From: Phycisphaerae bacterium
GTDB taxonomy: Bacteria > Planctomycetota > Phycisphaerae > Phycisphaerales > SM1A02
Length of the DNA: 64,000 nucleotides
Direction of reading: 5' to 3'
Assembly: GCA_002716385.1 (NCBI GenBank)
Contig: PBAX01000029.1
Coordinates: forward strand, 1-64,000
In this document: positions 1 to 9,055 of the stretch, piece by piece
Layout: each line of letters starts with the position of its first letter
How positions within the stretch are numbered: the stretch's first letter is position 1
The notes under the pieces: generated by a model
Databases searched by the model: none
What the model was told of the DNA's origin: nothing
Seen by the model: only the letters and a program-made list of their open reading frames with translations
Program-made: the position numbers and the translations under genes

Positions 1-684
1 ACCACGCTGCTCGAGCAGGTGCTCGCCGCCCACCCCGCCGTCCACGCCGTCGGCGAGAGCCCCGCTCTGCCCGCGATCATCCGCAGCCTGTCCGGCACCT
101 ACCCCGGAAACATCCGTGAACTCGACCCCGCGGCCTTGCGAAAGCTCGGACAAACGTACCTCGAGCGGATCAGCGTCGACGCCGCAGACGCCAGCCACGT
201 GACGGACAAGCTTCCCATGAACTACATGAACGTGGGCCTGATCGACCGCATGCTGCCGCAGGCCCGGATCCTCCACTGCCGGCGGGACGCGCTCGACGTC
301 TGCCTGTCCTGCTACAGCAACCAGATGACCTCCACTCTGGCCTTCACGAGCAACCTGGAATCGATGGGTCGAACCTACGTCCAGTACCGCCGGCTCATGG
401 ACCATTGGAGCAACGCCGGGTACGAGGTCCTGGATGTCGTGTACGAGGACCTCGTCGGGAACCCCGAAGCCCAGTCGAGACGAATCGTCGAATGGACGGG
501 ACTCGACTGGGATCCGGCCTGCCTCGACTACCATCGTTCGAAACGGATCGCCCAGACACCGAGCATGGACCAGGTCCGCCAGCCGATGCACACGCGGTCC
601 ATCCACCGCAGCCGGGCCTACTGGGACCATCTGGCTCCCCTCCGTGCCGCCCTCGGCGACCTCACCCCCGATCGAGCTCCCTGA
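1..684 (+). CDS. Sulfotransferase family protein, 5' end outside window
   Basis: The reading frame is open from base 1, so the first visible ATG (19) is internal. The first residues, TTLLEQVLAAHPAVHA, match the segment just after the P-loop (GMFRSGTTLLEQ) of the next gene, so the PAPS-binding loop lies just upstream. Visible motifs are DKLPMNYMNVGLI, the CRRDALDVCLSCY block typical of PAPS-dependent sulfotransferases, and a C-terminal RQPMHTRS / SRAYWDHL block. The family transfers a sulfuryl group from PAPS to an acceptor; the acceptor here cannot be told. About 227 residues are visible. The close similarity to the downstream gene, 2 bp away, marks a tandem duplication. An N-terminal TPR region, as in the neighbour, is likely but not visible. 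Confidence 0.85.
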   Translation, partial: TTLLEQVLAAHPAVHAVGESPALPAIIRSLSGTYPGNIRELDPAALRKLGQTYLERISVDAADASHVTDKLPMNYMNVGLIDRMLPQARILHCRRDALDVCLSCYSNQMTSTLAFTSNLESMGRTYVQYRRLMDHWSNAGYEVLDVVYEDLVGNPEAQSRRIVEWTGLDWDPACLDYHRSKRIAQTPSMDQVRQPMHTRSIHRSRAYWDHLAPLRAALGDLTPDRAP

Positions 685-686
685 CC

Positions 687-2477
687 ATGTCCGCACCCGC
701 CCAGCTCAACCAACTGCTCGCCAAGGCCAGCCAGCACCTTCAGCTGCAGCAATGGGACAAGGCCGAACGCGTACTGCGCAAGGCACTCAAGCAGTCACCC
801 GACAACGCCGAGATCCTCCAGCGACTCGGCGGAGTGCAGCGCCGCCTCGGACAACCGCGGAAGGCTCTGGAGACGATTGACCGGGCTCTCACCGTCGCCC
901 CGGACAACCTCGTGCTCGAGACGGAATACGCGGAGGCCCTGATGGATCTCGGGCGGACCGGAGACGCCCTCGAGCGACTCGGACGGTGCATCGAAGCCCA
1001 TCCCGAGAACACCGACCTGCGGGTGATGCGGTCCCGAATCCGGCTTGGAGTCGGTGATCTTCATGGGGCCTGCGAGGACTGCCAGATCGCCAGCGATCTT
1101 CGGCCCGACGATCTGGAACTGCTCGCCAGACTGGTCGACTCGATCATCGCCCGGGCCTACGTCCCCATGGAGACGGACGCCGCTCAGCGTCTGGTCGAGC
1201 AGCAACCCTTCAACGCCAAGAACCACGCCAGACTGGCCACCATCCACCGTCTCAACAACGAGCTCGAGGCCGCGACGGCATGCTACGAACGCTCCCTCGA
1301 GCTGCAGCCGGGCAACGCCGAAGCCATTTCCGGCATGGCGGAGGTCCTCGAATCGTCGGGAGACACGGATGCCGCGGCGAACCTGCTGACCCCCCATGTC
1401 CACAGCACCAATGCACCCTTCCAGGTGCTGACGGCATGGATGCGCACCCAGATGCGACTCGAACGATGGGACGAGGCCGCACGGACCGCCCGGGCGTGGC
1501 TCGACGCCAGCCCCCGTTCACCACGCCAGTCGGCGGTCGTCAATCATCGCATCGGCAACGCCCTGGATCGCGCCGGCCGGGCCGACGAGGCCTTCAAGGC
1601 GTGGGCACGCGGCAACGAGCCCTACTCCCGGACCTGGAATCCCGACGAACACACCCGCCTGACGGACTCGATCATCGGAACCTTCTCCACCGAACGACTT
1701 GCACAGCTCCCCAGAAGCACACGGACCGACCGGAGACCCGTCTTCATCATGGGCATGTTCCGCAGCGGAACGACGCTGCTGGAGCAGATCATCTCGATGC
1801 ACCCGGCCGTCCATGCCGCCGGCGAACGGGCGGAGATGCTCGAGATCGCCGGCACGCTCCAGTCCACGACCGGCTCCGAACTGACCTATCCCGCATGCAT
1901 TGCCGAGACCGGACCGGACATCCTCGACGCCTGCGCCGACGACTACCTGCGGGGGCTCACCGACGGTGCCGGCGATGCCGAGGTCATCACCGACAAGCTG
2001 CCCCTGAACTACCTCAACATCGGCCTCATCTCGGTGATTCTCCCGGGAGCGCGGATCATCCACTGCAACCGGGACCCCCTCGACACCTGCCTGTCGTGCT
2101 TCGGAAATTCGTTCTCGTCCCGGATGTCGTTCACCGCGAACCTCGAGCACCTCGCCCAGGCCTACCTGGACTACGACCGGATCATGGAGCACTGGAGGTC
2201 CGTCGACATCGTTCCCATGCACGAACTCGACTACGAGTCGCTGGCCCGCAATCCCGAGGACGAAATCGCGCGGGTACTCGAGTTCCTCGGGCTGCCCTGG
2301 GACGATGCCTGCATGCAGTTCCATCGCTCGACACGAATTGCTCAGACCCTCAGCCGGGATCAGGTCAGGCAGCCGATGTACACACGTTCGATCGGTCGCA
2401 GCCGGGCCTACTGGGACCAGCTCGAACCGGTCCGGCGCCGGCTCGGCGCCCTCGTGCCAGATACCCGCGATCAGTGA
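687..2477 (+). CDS. TPR-repeat sulfotransferase
   Basis: The protein has 596 residues. The ATG at 687, two bases after the previous stop, is preferred over the upstream in-frame extension, which only shadows the previous gene. Residues about 10-330 are tetratricopeptide repeats (for example AERVLRKALKQSPDNAEILQRLG and LNNELEAATACYERSLELQPGN in two pieces). From about 350 a sulfotransferase domain follows, with P-loop GMFRSGTTLLEQ near 355, then DKLPLNYLNIGLI and CNRDPLDTCLSCF. The C-terminal RQPMYTRSIGRSRAYWDQL block matches the upstream gene. The TPR part probably presents a protein or peptide acceptor, as in other bacterial TPR-sulfotransferases; this is inference. The 3' end overlaps hutF by 7 bp in convergent orientation. 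Confidence 0.9.
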   Translation: MSAPAQLNQLLAKASQHLQLQQWDKAERVLRKALKQSPDNAEILQRLGGVQRRLGQPRKALETIDRALTVAPDNLVLETEYAEALMDLGRTGDALERLGRCIEAHPENTDLRVMRSRIRLGVGDLHGACEDCQIASDLRPDDLELLARLVDSIIARAYVPMETDAAQRLVEQQPFNAKNHARLATIHRLNNELEAATACYERSLELQPGNAEAISGMAEVLESSGDTDAAANLLTPHVHSTNAPFQVLTAWMRTQMRLERWDEAARTARAWLDASPRSPRQSAVVNHRIGNALDRAGRADEAFKAWARGNEPYSRTWNPDEHTRLTDSIIGTFSTERLAQLPRSTRTDRRPVFIMGMFRSGTTLLEQIISMHPAVHAAGERAEMLEIAGTLQSTTGSELTYPACIAETGPDILDACADDYLRGLTDGAGDAEVITDKLPLNYLNIGLISVILPGARIIHCNRDPLDTCLSCFGNSFSSRMSFTANLEHLAQAYLDYDRIMEHWRSVDIVPMHELDYESLARNPEDEIARVLEFLGLPWDDACMQFHRSTRIAQTLSRDQVRQPMYTRSIGRSRAYWDQLEPVRRRLGALVPDTRDQ

Positions 2478-3757
2478 TCCGGAACACCCCACCGACCACC
2501 CACGCAGGTATCGACGATCGCCTCCTGGTCGGCTCCGAGCAGGAGACCGGCTCCGAGCGATTCCGGGTCCACATGCTGCAGTGAATCCGATCCGAGATCG
2601 ACCAGTACCAGATCCGCGAGCGCGCCGGCGGCAATACGCCCGGCGTCGATTCCCAGGGCCCGGGCGCCGCCGGTGGTGGCCATGTCCAGCAGGACCCGAT
2701 CGACCCGTCCGTCGGCGTCGCGCCAGGCACCGCGCTGCTCCGAGTGAAGACGATGGGAAAGTTCGAGCATGCGCAGCTCCTCGAGCATGGAGATGCGGGC
2801 GTTGGAATCGGATCCGATCGAGACCGACTCGTGACGACCGAGCATCCGGACGCGGTCCGGGAACCCGTCGCCGAGGTTGGCTTCCGTCAACGGGCAGAGA
2901 CAGATGCCGCACCCGCGATCGAGCCACGCCTGAAGATCATCCGGATCGGTGTGGGTCGCGTGCACGGCGGTGCACTCGGGCCCCGGCTGCAGACGGTCGA
3001 GCAGCAGACGGGAGGGCGTGGCTCCCGTGGCCGACCGGCAGGCCTCGATCTCCTGCCGCTGCTCCTCGACGTGGAGGTGCATGACCAGCCCCCTGCGGTT
3101 CGCCTCGGCGTGCAGCTCGACGACCTCGTCCATCGGAACCGCGCGGAGCGAATGGGCCACCACGCCCAGGCTCTGGTTCGTCGCCAGCGATGACGACAGC
3201 CGGTCGAATGATTCCCAGTAGGCCTCGAGTCCGACGGTGTCGAAGTGCCGCTGCCCACCGGCGAGCGGCCGATCGAATCCCCCGCGGGTGTAGTGGGCGG
3301 AGAGAAGCACGATCCGGATACCGGCCTCGTCGGCGGCCTCGAGCACGATGCGGTCCGCTCCGAACCGCTCGCCGCCGGCCAGATGATGCAGGTAGTGGAA
3401 CTCCCCGACCGTGGTGATGCCGGCAAGACGCATCTCGCGAAAGGCCGAACGGGCGAGCTCCCTGAGTCGCGTGGCGTCCATGGACTCCACCAGCTCGTAC
3501 ATGGCCTCGCGCCAGGTCCAGAAATCCTCCGCCGCTCCGGGGAACAGTTCGCCGCGACCACGCAGACCACGCTGGAAGGAGTGGCTGTGCGCATTGACGA
3601 ATCCGGGCAGCACCGCCATGCCGGGGTGGGTCGGCGGACCGGCGGAATCCATCACGACCGATTCGAATCGTCCGGCCTCGCCGATGACGATCTCGACGCC
3701 GGGCCGGAAGCAACCGTCGACCCAGGTCAGCTCCGCCTGCACGCGTGCACCGTTCAT
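2471..3757 (-). CDS. hutF: Formimidoylglutamate deiminase (HutF-type amidohydrolase)
   Basis: The protein has 428 residues. It belongs to the amidohydrolase superfamily with a TIM barrel: metal ligands H57/H59 in NAHSHSFQRG, H227/H229 in the HLHVEEQ strand, H266/H269 in HATHTD, and D317 in GSDSNA. The DFWTWREAMY signature after the first HxH motif is characteristic of HutF. HutF hydrolyses N-formimidoyl-L-glutamate to N-formylglutamate plus ammonia in the five-step histidine degradation route. The ATG at 3757 overlaps the TGA of the upstream M20 gene as ATGA, so a much longer in-frame extension inside that gene was rejected. No other hut gene is in the window. A related guanine/chlorohydrolase-type deaminase is a less likely alternative. 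Confidence 0.82.
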   Translation of the reverse strand: MNGARVQAELTWVDGCFRPGVEIVIGEAGRFESVVMDSAGPPTHPGMAVLPGFVNAHSHSFQRGLRGRGELFPGAAEDFWTWREAMYELVESMDATRLRELARSAFREMRLAGITTVGEFHYLHHLAGGERFGADRIVLEAADEAGIRIVLLSAHYTRGGFDRPLAGGQRHFDTVGLEAYWESFDRLSSSLATNQSLGVVAHSLRAVPMDEVVELHAEANRRGLVMHLHVEEQRQEIEACRSATGATPSRLLLDRLQPGPECTAVHATHTDPDDLQAWLDRGCGICLCPLTEANLGDGFPDRVRMLGRHESVSIGSDSNARISMLEELRMLELSHRLHSEQRGAWRDADGRVDRVLLDMATTGGARALGIDAGRIAAGALADLVLVDLGSDSLQHVDPESLGAGLLLGADQEAIVDTCVGGRWGVPDH

Positions 3758-4902
3758 GAGCAGAACTCCGTGATGAGCGACTCCATGAACCGACGTCCGG
3801 CGGCGTATTCCTCGATCGGCATGTACTCGTCGGGCTGGTGGGCCACCGAGATGTCCCCCGGCCCCACCACGATGCAGTCGAGCCCGAGCCGCTGCAGCCA
3901 CGCGCCGTCCGTTCCGTACGACACCCCGAGCTCCTCGTGCTGGCCGAGGAGACGACACGCCGCTCGATGCAGATCGCAATCCGCATCGGTCAACATGCTG
4001 GGAGTCTCGTTGATGAGCTCGAGACTCCACTCCTCACCATCGAGCACGGGTCCGAGCTCGCCCTCGAGACGTGCGAGCCATTCCTGCGGATCCTGATCCG
4101 GAAGCAGACGCAGCCCGATGTCCAGGAGGCAGTGGTCGGGGGTCATGTTCCAGGCGGTTCCACCGCGGATGCGCACCAGCGACAGCACCGGACTGGGCAG
4201 CGGCCCGAAGGCATCGCTGGTTTCCGTACGCAGATCGAGGAGTTCGTCCCGCAACTGCTGCAGCCGATCGATCGCCTTGGCCATCGGGGCGACGGCATTG
4301 CGACCCACCGTCGGATCACCCGTGTGCCCACTGGCCCCGTTGATGTCCAGACGTATCTTGAGAAAGCCCTTGTGCATGCGGACGACCCGCATCGAAGTCG
4401 GCTCCCCGATCACGGTGGCGGTCGGAAGGCGTCGATCCGCGGGCCACTCCCGGGACAGTGCCCGGGCCCCGTGCCCGCCCACCTCCTCGTCGCACGTGAG
4501 CACCAGGGCCAGCGGATGCGTGCAGCCACGCTCCGCCGCCTCGCGGACGAGATTGATCGCCATGGCGTCGAACCCTTTCATGTCGCAGGCTCCGCGGGCG
4601 TGCAACCGACCGGATCGCTCGTGCAGTTCGAAGGCGGACGTGCGCCATCCGTCACCGGCCGGAACGCAGTCCAGGTGGCCCGAGAGGAGCAGCCCCCGAC
4701 CGGTGCCGTCGAGCGACCCGGCGATGGCGACGAGATTCTCCTTGCCCTCGTGGACCGGCATGCGGATCAACTCCACACCGGGATGATCGAGCACCCGGCA
4801 GGCGAGATCGACGGCGTCCCGGTTGGAACGATCGCTGGTGGTGTCGATCGCCACCAGTTCTCCCAGCAGGGCGATGTCCCGATCTGTTCCGGAGGTGTCC
4901 AT
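3754..4902 (-). CDS. M20 family metallo-deacylase (ArgE/DapE-like)
   Basis: The protein has 382 residues from the ATG at 4902; a longer start at 4923 is possible. All hallmarks of the di-zinc M20 family are visible: SGHLDCVP (His ligand and the Asp that orients it), RGACDMKGF (bridging Asp), CDEEVGG (catalytic Glu followed by ligand Glu), and the C-terminal VAHQPDEY His. The overall pattern is that of acetylornithine deacetylase, which removes N-acyl groups from amino acids. The gene is translationally coupled (ATGA) to hutF, whose product is N-formylglutamate, so this enzyme may deformylate that product instead of, or besides, deacetylating ornithine. That role is inference. No arg gene is adjacent. 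It is divergent from the S9 peptidase across 53 bp. Confidence 0.8.
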   Translation of the reverse strand: MDTSGTDRDIALLGELVAIDTTSDRSNRDAVDLACRVLDHPGVELIRMPVHEGKENLVAIAGSLDGTGRGLLLSGHLDCVPAGDGWRTSAFELHERSGRLHARGACDMKGFDAMAINLVREAAERGCTHPLALVLTCDEEVGGHGARALSREWPADRRLPTATVIGEPTSMRVVRMHKGFLKIRLDINGASGHTGDPTVGRNAVAPMAKAIDRLQQLRDELLDLRTETSDAFGPLPSPVLSLVRIRGGTAWNMTPDHCLLDIGLRLLPDQDPQEWLARLEGELGPVLDGEEWSLELINETPSMLTDADCDLHRAACRLLGQHEELGVSYGTDGAWLQRLGLDCIVVGPGDISVAHQPDEYMPIEEYAAGRRFMESLITEFCS

Positions 4903-4909
4903 GATCGCC

Positions 4910-4924
4910 CATGATCGTATCATG
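4910..4924. promoter_or_regulatory. Inverted repeat between divergent genes, candidate operator
   Basis: CATGAT-CGT-ATCATG is a perfect 6-bp inverted repeat around a 3-bp spacer. It lies inside the 53-bp gap separating the M20 gene from the S9 peptidase. TATCAT at 4918-4923 resembles a -10 element on the plus strand, but no good -35 sits at the right distance. The position suits a regulator controlling both directions; nothing more is shown. Confidence 0.35.
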
Positions 4925-4955
4925 CGAGTCGACCGCGACCGACAAGGAGCCCAGC

Positions 4956-7004
4956 ATGGCAGCCAGATCCCGCTCGAAACGAGCCCGCATCACCCCCGAG
5001 TCCCTGAAGGATCTCGTCTTCGTCTCCGACCCGCAGGTCAGCCCCGACGGAAGCCGGGTGCTCTTCACCCGCAAGGTCATCGGAGATCGGAACGCGTACG
5101 AGACCAGTCTCTGGACGGTCTCCACCCGACGGGGTGATCCGAAACCGTTCACGCACGGCCCGCGGGACAGCCGCGGCCGCTGGTCGAAGGACGGCTCCCG
5201 GATCGCGTTCGTGTCCGCACGCGACAAGGACATCCCGCAACTCCATGTGATCGAGGCCGACGGCGGTGAGGCTCGGCAGCTCACCCACCTCCCCCAGGGC
5301 AGCATCGGAGCCTTCCACTGGTCCCCCGACGGCCGACGGATCGCCTTCACCTTCCGTGAACGCGAGCAGGACTGGACGCGCGAGGCGATCGACCATCGGA
5401 AGGAGCACGGCCTGACGCCGCCCCCGCGCGTGCTGCACAACACGATGTACCGCCTGGACGGCGACGGCTACTTCAATGCCGAACGCTACAAGCTCTGCAT
5501 CGTGGACACCGCCACCGGCGACCATCGGATCCTGTACGACAAGGACACCATCGGATGGATGTCCTTCGACTGGTCCCCCGACTCGAAGCGACTGGCCGTG
5601 ACCTCGGTGCGGAATCGCCGGGGCGTCCTGGCATCGTGGGACAGCCAACTGCTCACCATCGACGCCGACGACGGCTCGATCACCCACCTCGACGCCGTTC
5701 CTCGCGGCCCGAAGACCTCGGTGAAATGGTCACCGGACGGCCGACACCTTGCGTGGGCGGGCCGTGAGGGCAAGGACGGCAGCTATTCCACCGAGAACCT
5801 CGAACTCTGGACATGCTCGGCGACCGGACGCAAGCCCCACGCCCTGACCGCCGGGACGGACTGGTGCCTGATGGCGTGCGCCCTGTCGGACAGTGCCGAC
5901 GTCTCGTTCGATCCGAACTTCCAATGGTCCGCCGATTCGAAGCGGGTGCTGGCGGCCATCGGCTGGCACGGCCAGTCGCACGTCGCATCGATCCCCCTCA
6001 AGGGCGGCCGCCCGCGGTTCCTGACCGACGGCCGGAGGGTGATCACCCCGGGGAACAGCTCCGCGGACGGACGGCTGATGGCCATGATGATCGACGATCC
6101 CTCGGCTCCGCCCGAGATCCATGTCGGTCGGGTCGGAGCCACCTCCGTCTCCACCCGCCGTCTCACCGGCTTCAACGACGCCTGGGTCGCCTCCCACCAC
6201 GTGCGCAAGCCTTCGGTGCGGTGGGTCCGATCCACCGACGGGACCCGCGTTCAGACCTGGGTCATGACGCCGGTCGGCCATCGATCCGGTCGTCGGCATC
6301 CGGCCGTGCTCGAGATCCACGGGGGCCCCCACGCCCAGTACGGAGAATGCTTCTTCCACGAGTTCCAGGTACTCGCCTCCGCCGGCTACCTGGTGGTCTA
6401 CAGCAACCCCCGGGGCAGCAAGGGATACGGACGCGACCACACCTCGGCCATCCGGGGCAGTTGGGGCGGCAAGGACTGGGAGGACATCAATGCCGTCAAG
6501 GAGTTCATGCAGCAGCACCCGTCGATCAACCCCGACCGCATGGGCGTCATGGGCGGAAGCTACGGCGGCTACATGACCCTGTGGGTCATCGGTCATACCA
6601 CCGACTTCGCCGGAGCCATCACCGACCGGTGCGTGTCCAATCTGGTCAGCATGGGCGGCAACAGCGACTTCGTCTACAAGCCGGACGCCTACTGGCCGGG
6701 CGCATTCTGGGACTGCCCGGACCAGTTGTGGCAGTCCAGCCCCATCCGGACCATGGGACGGGTGAAGACCCCCACGATGATCATCCACTCCGAGGGCGAC
6801 CTGCGGTGCAATGTCGAACAGGGCGAGCAGGTCTTCGCGGCCCTGCAGATCCGCGGCATCCCGTCGGTCTTCGTCCGCTATCCGCGGGAGACGAGTCACG
6901 GCATGAGCCGCAACGGCCCCCCGGACATGCGGCTGCACCGGCTGCACCAGATCCTCGACTGGTGGTCGGAGCATCTGGCACCGCGAAGAAGGAAGCGACG
7001 ATGA
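4956..7004 (+). CDS. S9 family serine peptidase (prolyl oligopeptidase / acylaminoacyl-peptidase type)
   Basis: The protein has 682 residues from the ATG at 4956, with AAGGAG 7 bases upstream. The N-terminal two thirds carry repeated SPDG/SPDSKR-type beta-propeller blades (TolB-like). The C-terminal alpha/beta hydrolase has the nucleophile Ser535 in GGSYGGYM, Asp615 in EGDLRC and His648 in SHGMS, so the triad is complete. The family cleaves short peptides, often after proline or at N-acylated ends, in the cytoplasm or periplasm. No convincing signal peptide is visible; the N terminus is Arg/Lys rich. The stop overlaps the start of the BtpA-family gene as ATGA, so the two are co-translated. 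Confidence 0.9.
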   Translation: MAARSRSKRARITPESLKDLVFVSDPQVSPDGSRVLFTRKVIGDRNAYETSLWTVSTRRGDPKPFTHGPRDSRGRWSKDGSRIAFVSARDKDIPQLHVIEADGGEARQLTHLPQGSIGAFHWSPDGRRIAFTFREREQDWTREAIDHRKEHGLTPPPRVLHNTMYRLDGDGYFNAERYKLCIVDTATGDHRILYDKDTIGWMSFDWSPDSKRLAVTSVRNRRGVLASWDSQLLTIDADDGSITHLDAVPRGPKTSVKWSPDGRHLAWAGREGKDGSYSTENLELWTCSATGRKPHALTAGTDWCLMACALSDSADVSFDPNFQWSADSKRVLAAIGWHGQSHVASIPLKGGRPRFLTDGRRVITPGNSSADGRLMAMMIDDPSAPPEIHVGRVGATSVSTRRLTGFNDAWVASHHVRKPSVRWVRSTDGTRVQTWVMTPVGHRSGRRHPAVLEIHGGPHAQYGECFFHEFQVLASAGYLVVYSNPRGSKGYGRDHTSAIRGSWGGKDWEDINAVKEFMQQHPSINPDRMGVMGGSYGGYMTLWVIGHTTDFAGAITDRCVSNLVSMGGNSDFVYKPDAYWPGAFWDCPDQLWQSSPIRTMGRVKTPTMIIHSEGDLRCNVEQGEQVFAALQIRGIPSVFVRYPRETSHGMSRNGPPDMRLHRLHQILDWWSEHLAPRRRKRR

Positions 7005-7819
7005 CCACACCGAACGCGACGCGTCGAGCCACCGAGATCTTCGGTGCCCCCAAGGCACTGGTGGGGATGATCCATCTGCTTCCGCTCCCGGGCTCGGCGG
7101 CCGGCTGCGAATCATTGCAGGCGGTGATCGATCGCGCCATGCACGAGGCCGATCTCATCAAGGCGGCCGGGTTCGACGCCATCCTGATCGAGAACACCCA
7201 CGACCGCCCCTATCTCCGACGGAACGTGGGACCGGAGGTCGTCGCCGCGATGTCGGTCATCAGCCGCATGATCGCCGACTCCGTCGGGCTCCCGCTGGGC
7301 ATCCAGGTGCTGGCCGGTGACAACCGGGCGGCCCTGTCCGTGGCCCTGTGCTGCGGAGCGCGGTTCATCCGGGCCGAAGGCTTCGTCTTCTCCTCGATCG
7401 CCGACGAGGGCCTCTTCGACGTGGCGGATGCCGGCCCGCTGCTCCGCTACCGTCGGGAGATCGGAGCCGAGCACATCGCCGTCATGGCGGACATCCAGAA
7501 GAAGCATTCCTCCCACGCCATCACCGCCGACTGCGACACCTGGGATCACGCCTCCGCCGCGGACTACTGCCTCGCCGACGGCATCGTGCTCACCGGCAAG
7601 ACCACCGGCACGTCGATCCGCTCCGAGGAGCTCGAAACGGCCCGGCAGGCCGTCGACCTTCCCATCTGCATCGGCTCCGGCGTCACACCGTCCTCGGCCC
7701 GCGACCTGTTCCGTCACGCGGACGCTCTGATCATCGGCTCCGCGCTGAAGACCGGCGGTGACTGGCGCAACGAGATGCAGCCGGACCTGCTCGCGGAATT
7801 CGCCGACGTCCGCCCGTGA
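7001..7819 (+). CDS. BtpA/SgcQ family TIM-barrel protein
   Basis: The protein has 272 residues. The ATG at 7001 overlaps the S9 peptidase stop (ATGA). VGMIHLLPLPGS near residue 21, the DAILIENTHDRPY block, a GIQVLAGD strand and a C-terminal CIGSGVTPSSARDLF plus ALIIGSALK phosphate-binding-like segment identify the BtpA family. BtpA was described as a factor affecting photosystem I stability in cyanobacteria; SgcQ is encoded in a sugar gene cluster. The reaction is unknown, and a phosphosugar- or nucleoside-linked aldolase-like activity is only a guess from the fold. The stop lies directly against the convergent kbl stop with no spacer. Confidence 0.85.
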   Translation: MTTPNATRRATEIFGAPKALVGMIHLLPLPGSAAGCESLQAVIDRAMHEADLIKAAGFDAILIENTHDRPYLRRNVGPEVVAAMSVISRMIADSVGLPLGIQVLAGDNRAALSVALCCGARFIRAEGFVFSSIADEGLFDVADAGPLLRYRREIGAEHIAVMADIQKKHSSHAITADCDTWDHASAADYCLADGIVLTGKTTGTSIRSEELETARQAVDLPICIGSGVTPSSARDLFRHADALIIGSALKTGGDWRNEMQPDLLAEFADVRP

Positions 7820-9046
7820 TCAGGACTCGGACTTGAGGACCCGGAGCGCCTCGACCAGCCGATGGATGTGCTGGGATTCGTGGGCCGCGGAGATCTGGAC
7901 CCGGATCCTCGCCTCGCCCTCGGGGACCACCGGATAGCCGAAGCCGATTGCGAAGACGCCGGCTTCCAGCAGTCGATTGCTCATGCTGATCGCCGTCGCG
8001 GTCTCCCCCACGATGATGGGACAGATCGCGGTGGGCGATTCGAGGACTTCGAACCCCACGTCGCGGATGCCCGCCCGGGCCGCAGCCACGTTGCTGCGCA
8101 GCTTTGCGACCCGCTCGGGTTCGCTCATGAGGATCTCGATGGCCTTGGTCGCGCTGCAGGCGACCGTCACCGGCAATGCATTGGAGAACAGGGTGGGACG
8201 ACCGCGCTGCACGATCAGATCGATGGCCGCACGCGATCCCGCGATGTAGCCGCCGGCTCCGCCGCCGAGGGCCTTGCCGAGCGTACCGGTGAACAGATCG
8301 ATGTCCGAACCCTTCATCCCCCAGTATTCATGGGTGCCACGGCCCGTTTCGCCCATCACACCGGTTCCGTGGGAGTCGTCGACCACGAGCATGGCCCCGA
8401 ACTCGTCGCAGAGGGCGCGGATCTCGGGGAGATTGCCCAGGTCGCCCTCCATCGAGAACACCCCGTCGGTCACCACCCACATCACGCCCGTGACGGCCTC
8501 GCTGGCCCGGGCCTCCTCGAGGACGCGGCGGAGATCCGTCATGTCCGAGTGCCGGTACACGGCCTTCTGTACGCCCTTCTTGATCACCGTCGCCAACCGC
8601 ATGCCGTCGATGATGCACGCGTGGTTGAGGGCATCGGAGATGATGATGTCGCCCGGATCGCACAGGGTCGGGAACAATGCCTCCGACGCCGTCCAGCAGG
8701 ACACGAAGGTGTAGCTGGCCTCGACTCCGAGCATCTCGGCGATGGTCGACTCCAGTCGCTCGTGCGGCTCGAAGGTTCCGCAGATGAACCGGACGGACGC
8801 CGTGCCGGCACCGTACCGCTGCAGCCCCTCGATGCCCGCGGTCACCACGTCCGGATGATTGGCCAGTCCGAGGTAGTTGTTCGAACAGAAGCAGTCGACC
8901 TCACCGTAGCCGCGCAGCGTGATGCTCGGGCCCATCGCCCCTTCGATCGTCTGGAGATGCTTGAGCTGGCCGGTGGCGTCCAGTTCGGAGAGGATGGCCT
9001 CGGTTCGCTGCTTGAAACAGGTTGATCCGTCGGTGGCGGTGGTCAT
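7820..9046 (-). CDS. kbl: Glycine C-acetyltransferase (2-amino-3-ketobutyrate CoA ligase)
   Basis: The protein has 408 residues, close to the usual 398. It is a fold-type I PLP enzyme of the alpha-oxoamine synthase family: SNNYLGLANHP near the N terminus, VVDDSHGTG at 221-229 (Asp/His cofactor contacts) and the PLP lysine K258 in TGTLGKALGG. It converts 2-amino-3-ketobutyrate plus CoA into glycine and acetyl-CoA. The short-chain threonine dehydrogenase lies 9 bp upstream, which decides Kbl over the related KAS-type synthases (BioF, HemA, Spt). The pair forms the threonine degradation route. Confidence 0.93.
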   Translation of the reverse strand: MTTATDGSTCFKQRTEAILSELDATGQLKHLQTIEGAMGPSITLRGYGEVDCFCSNNYLGLANHPDVVTAGIEGLQRYGAGTASVRFICGTFEPHERLESTIAEMLGVEASYTFVSCWTASEALFPTLCDPGDIIISDALNHACIIDGMRLATVIKKGVQKAVYRHSDMTDLRRVLEEARASEAVTGVMWVVTDGVFSMEGDLGNLPEIRALCDEFGAMLVVDDSHGTGVMGETGRGTHEYWGMKGSDIDLFTGTLGKALGGGAGGYIAGSRAAIDLIVQRGRPTLFSNALPVTVACSATKAIEILMSEPERVAKLRSNVAAARAGIRDVGFEVLESPTAICPIIVGETATAISMSNRLLEAGVFAIGFGYPVVPEGEARIRVQISAAHESQHIHRLVEALRVLKSES

Positions 9047-9055
9047 GGCGAGTCC

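Noticed and set aside
3758..4030. Upstream extension of hutF by 91 residues
   Set aside because: It lies within the M20 gene in another frame; the ATGA-coupled ATG at 3757 gives the family's normal N terminus.
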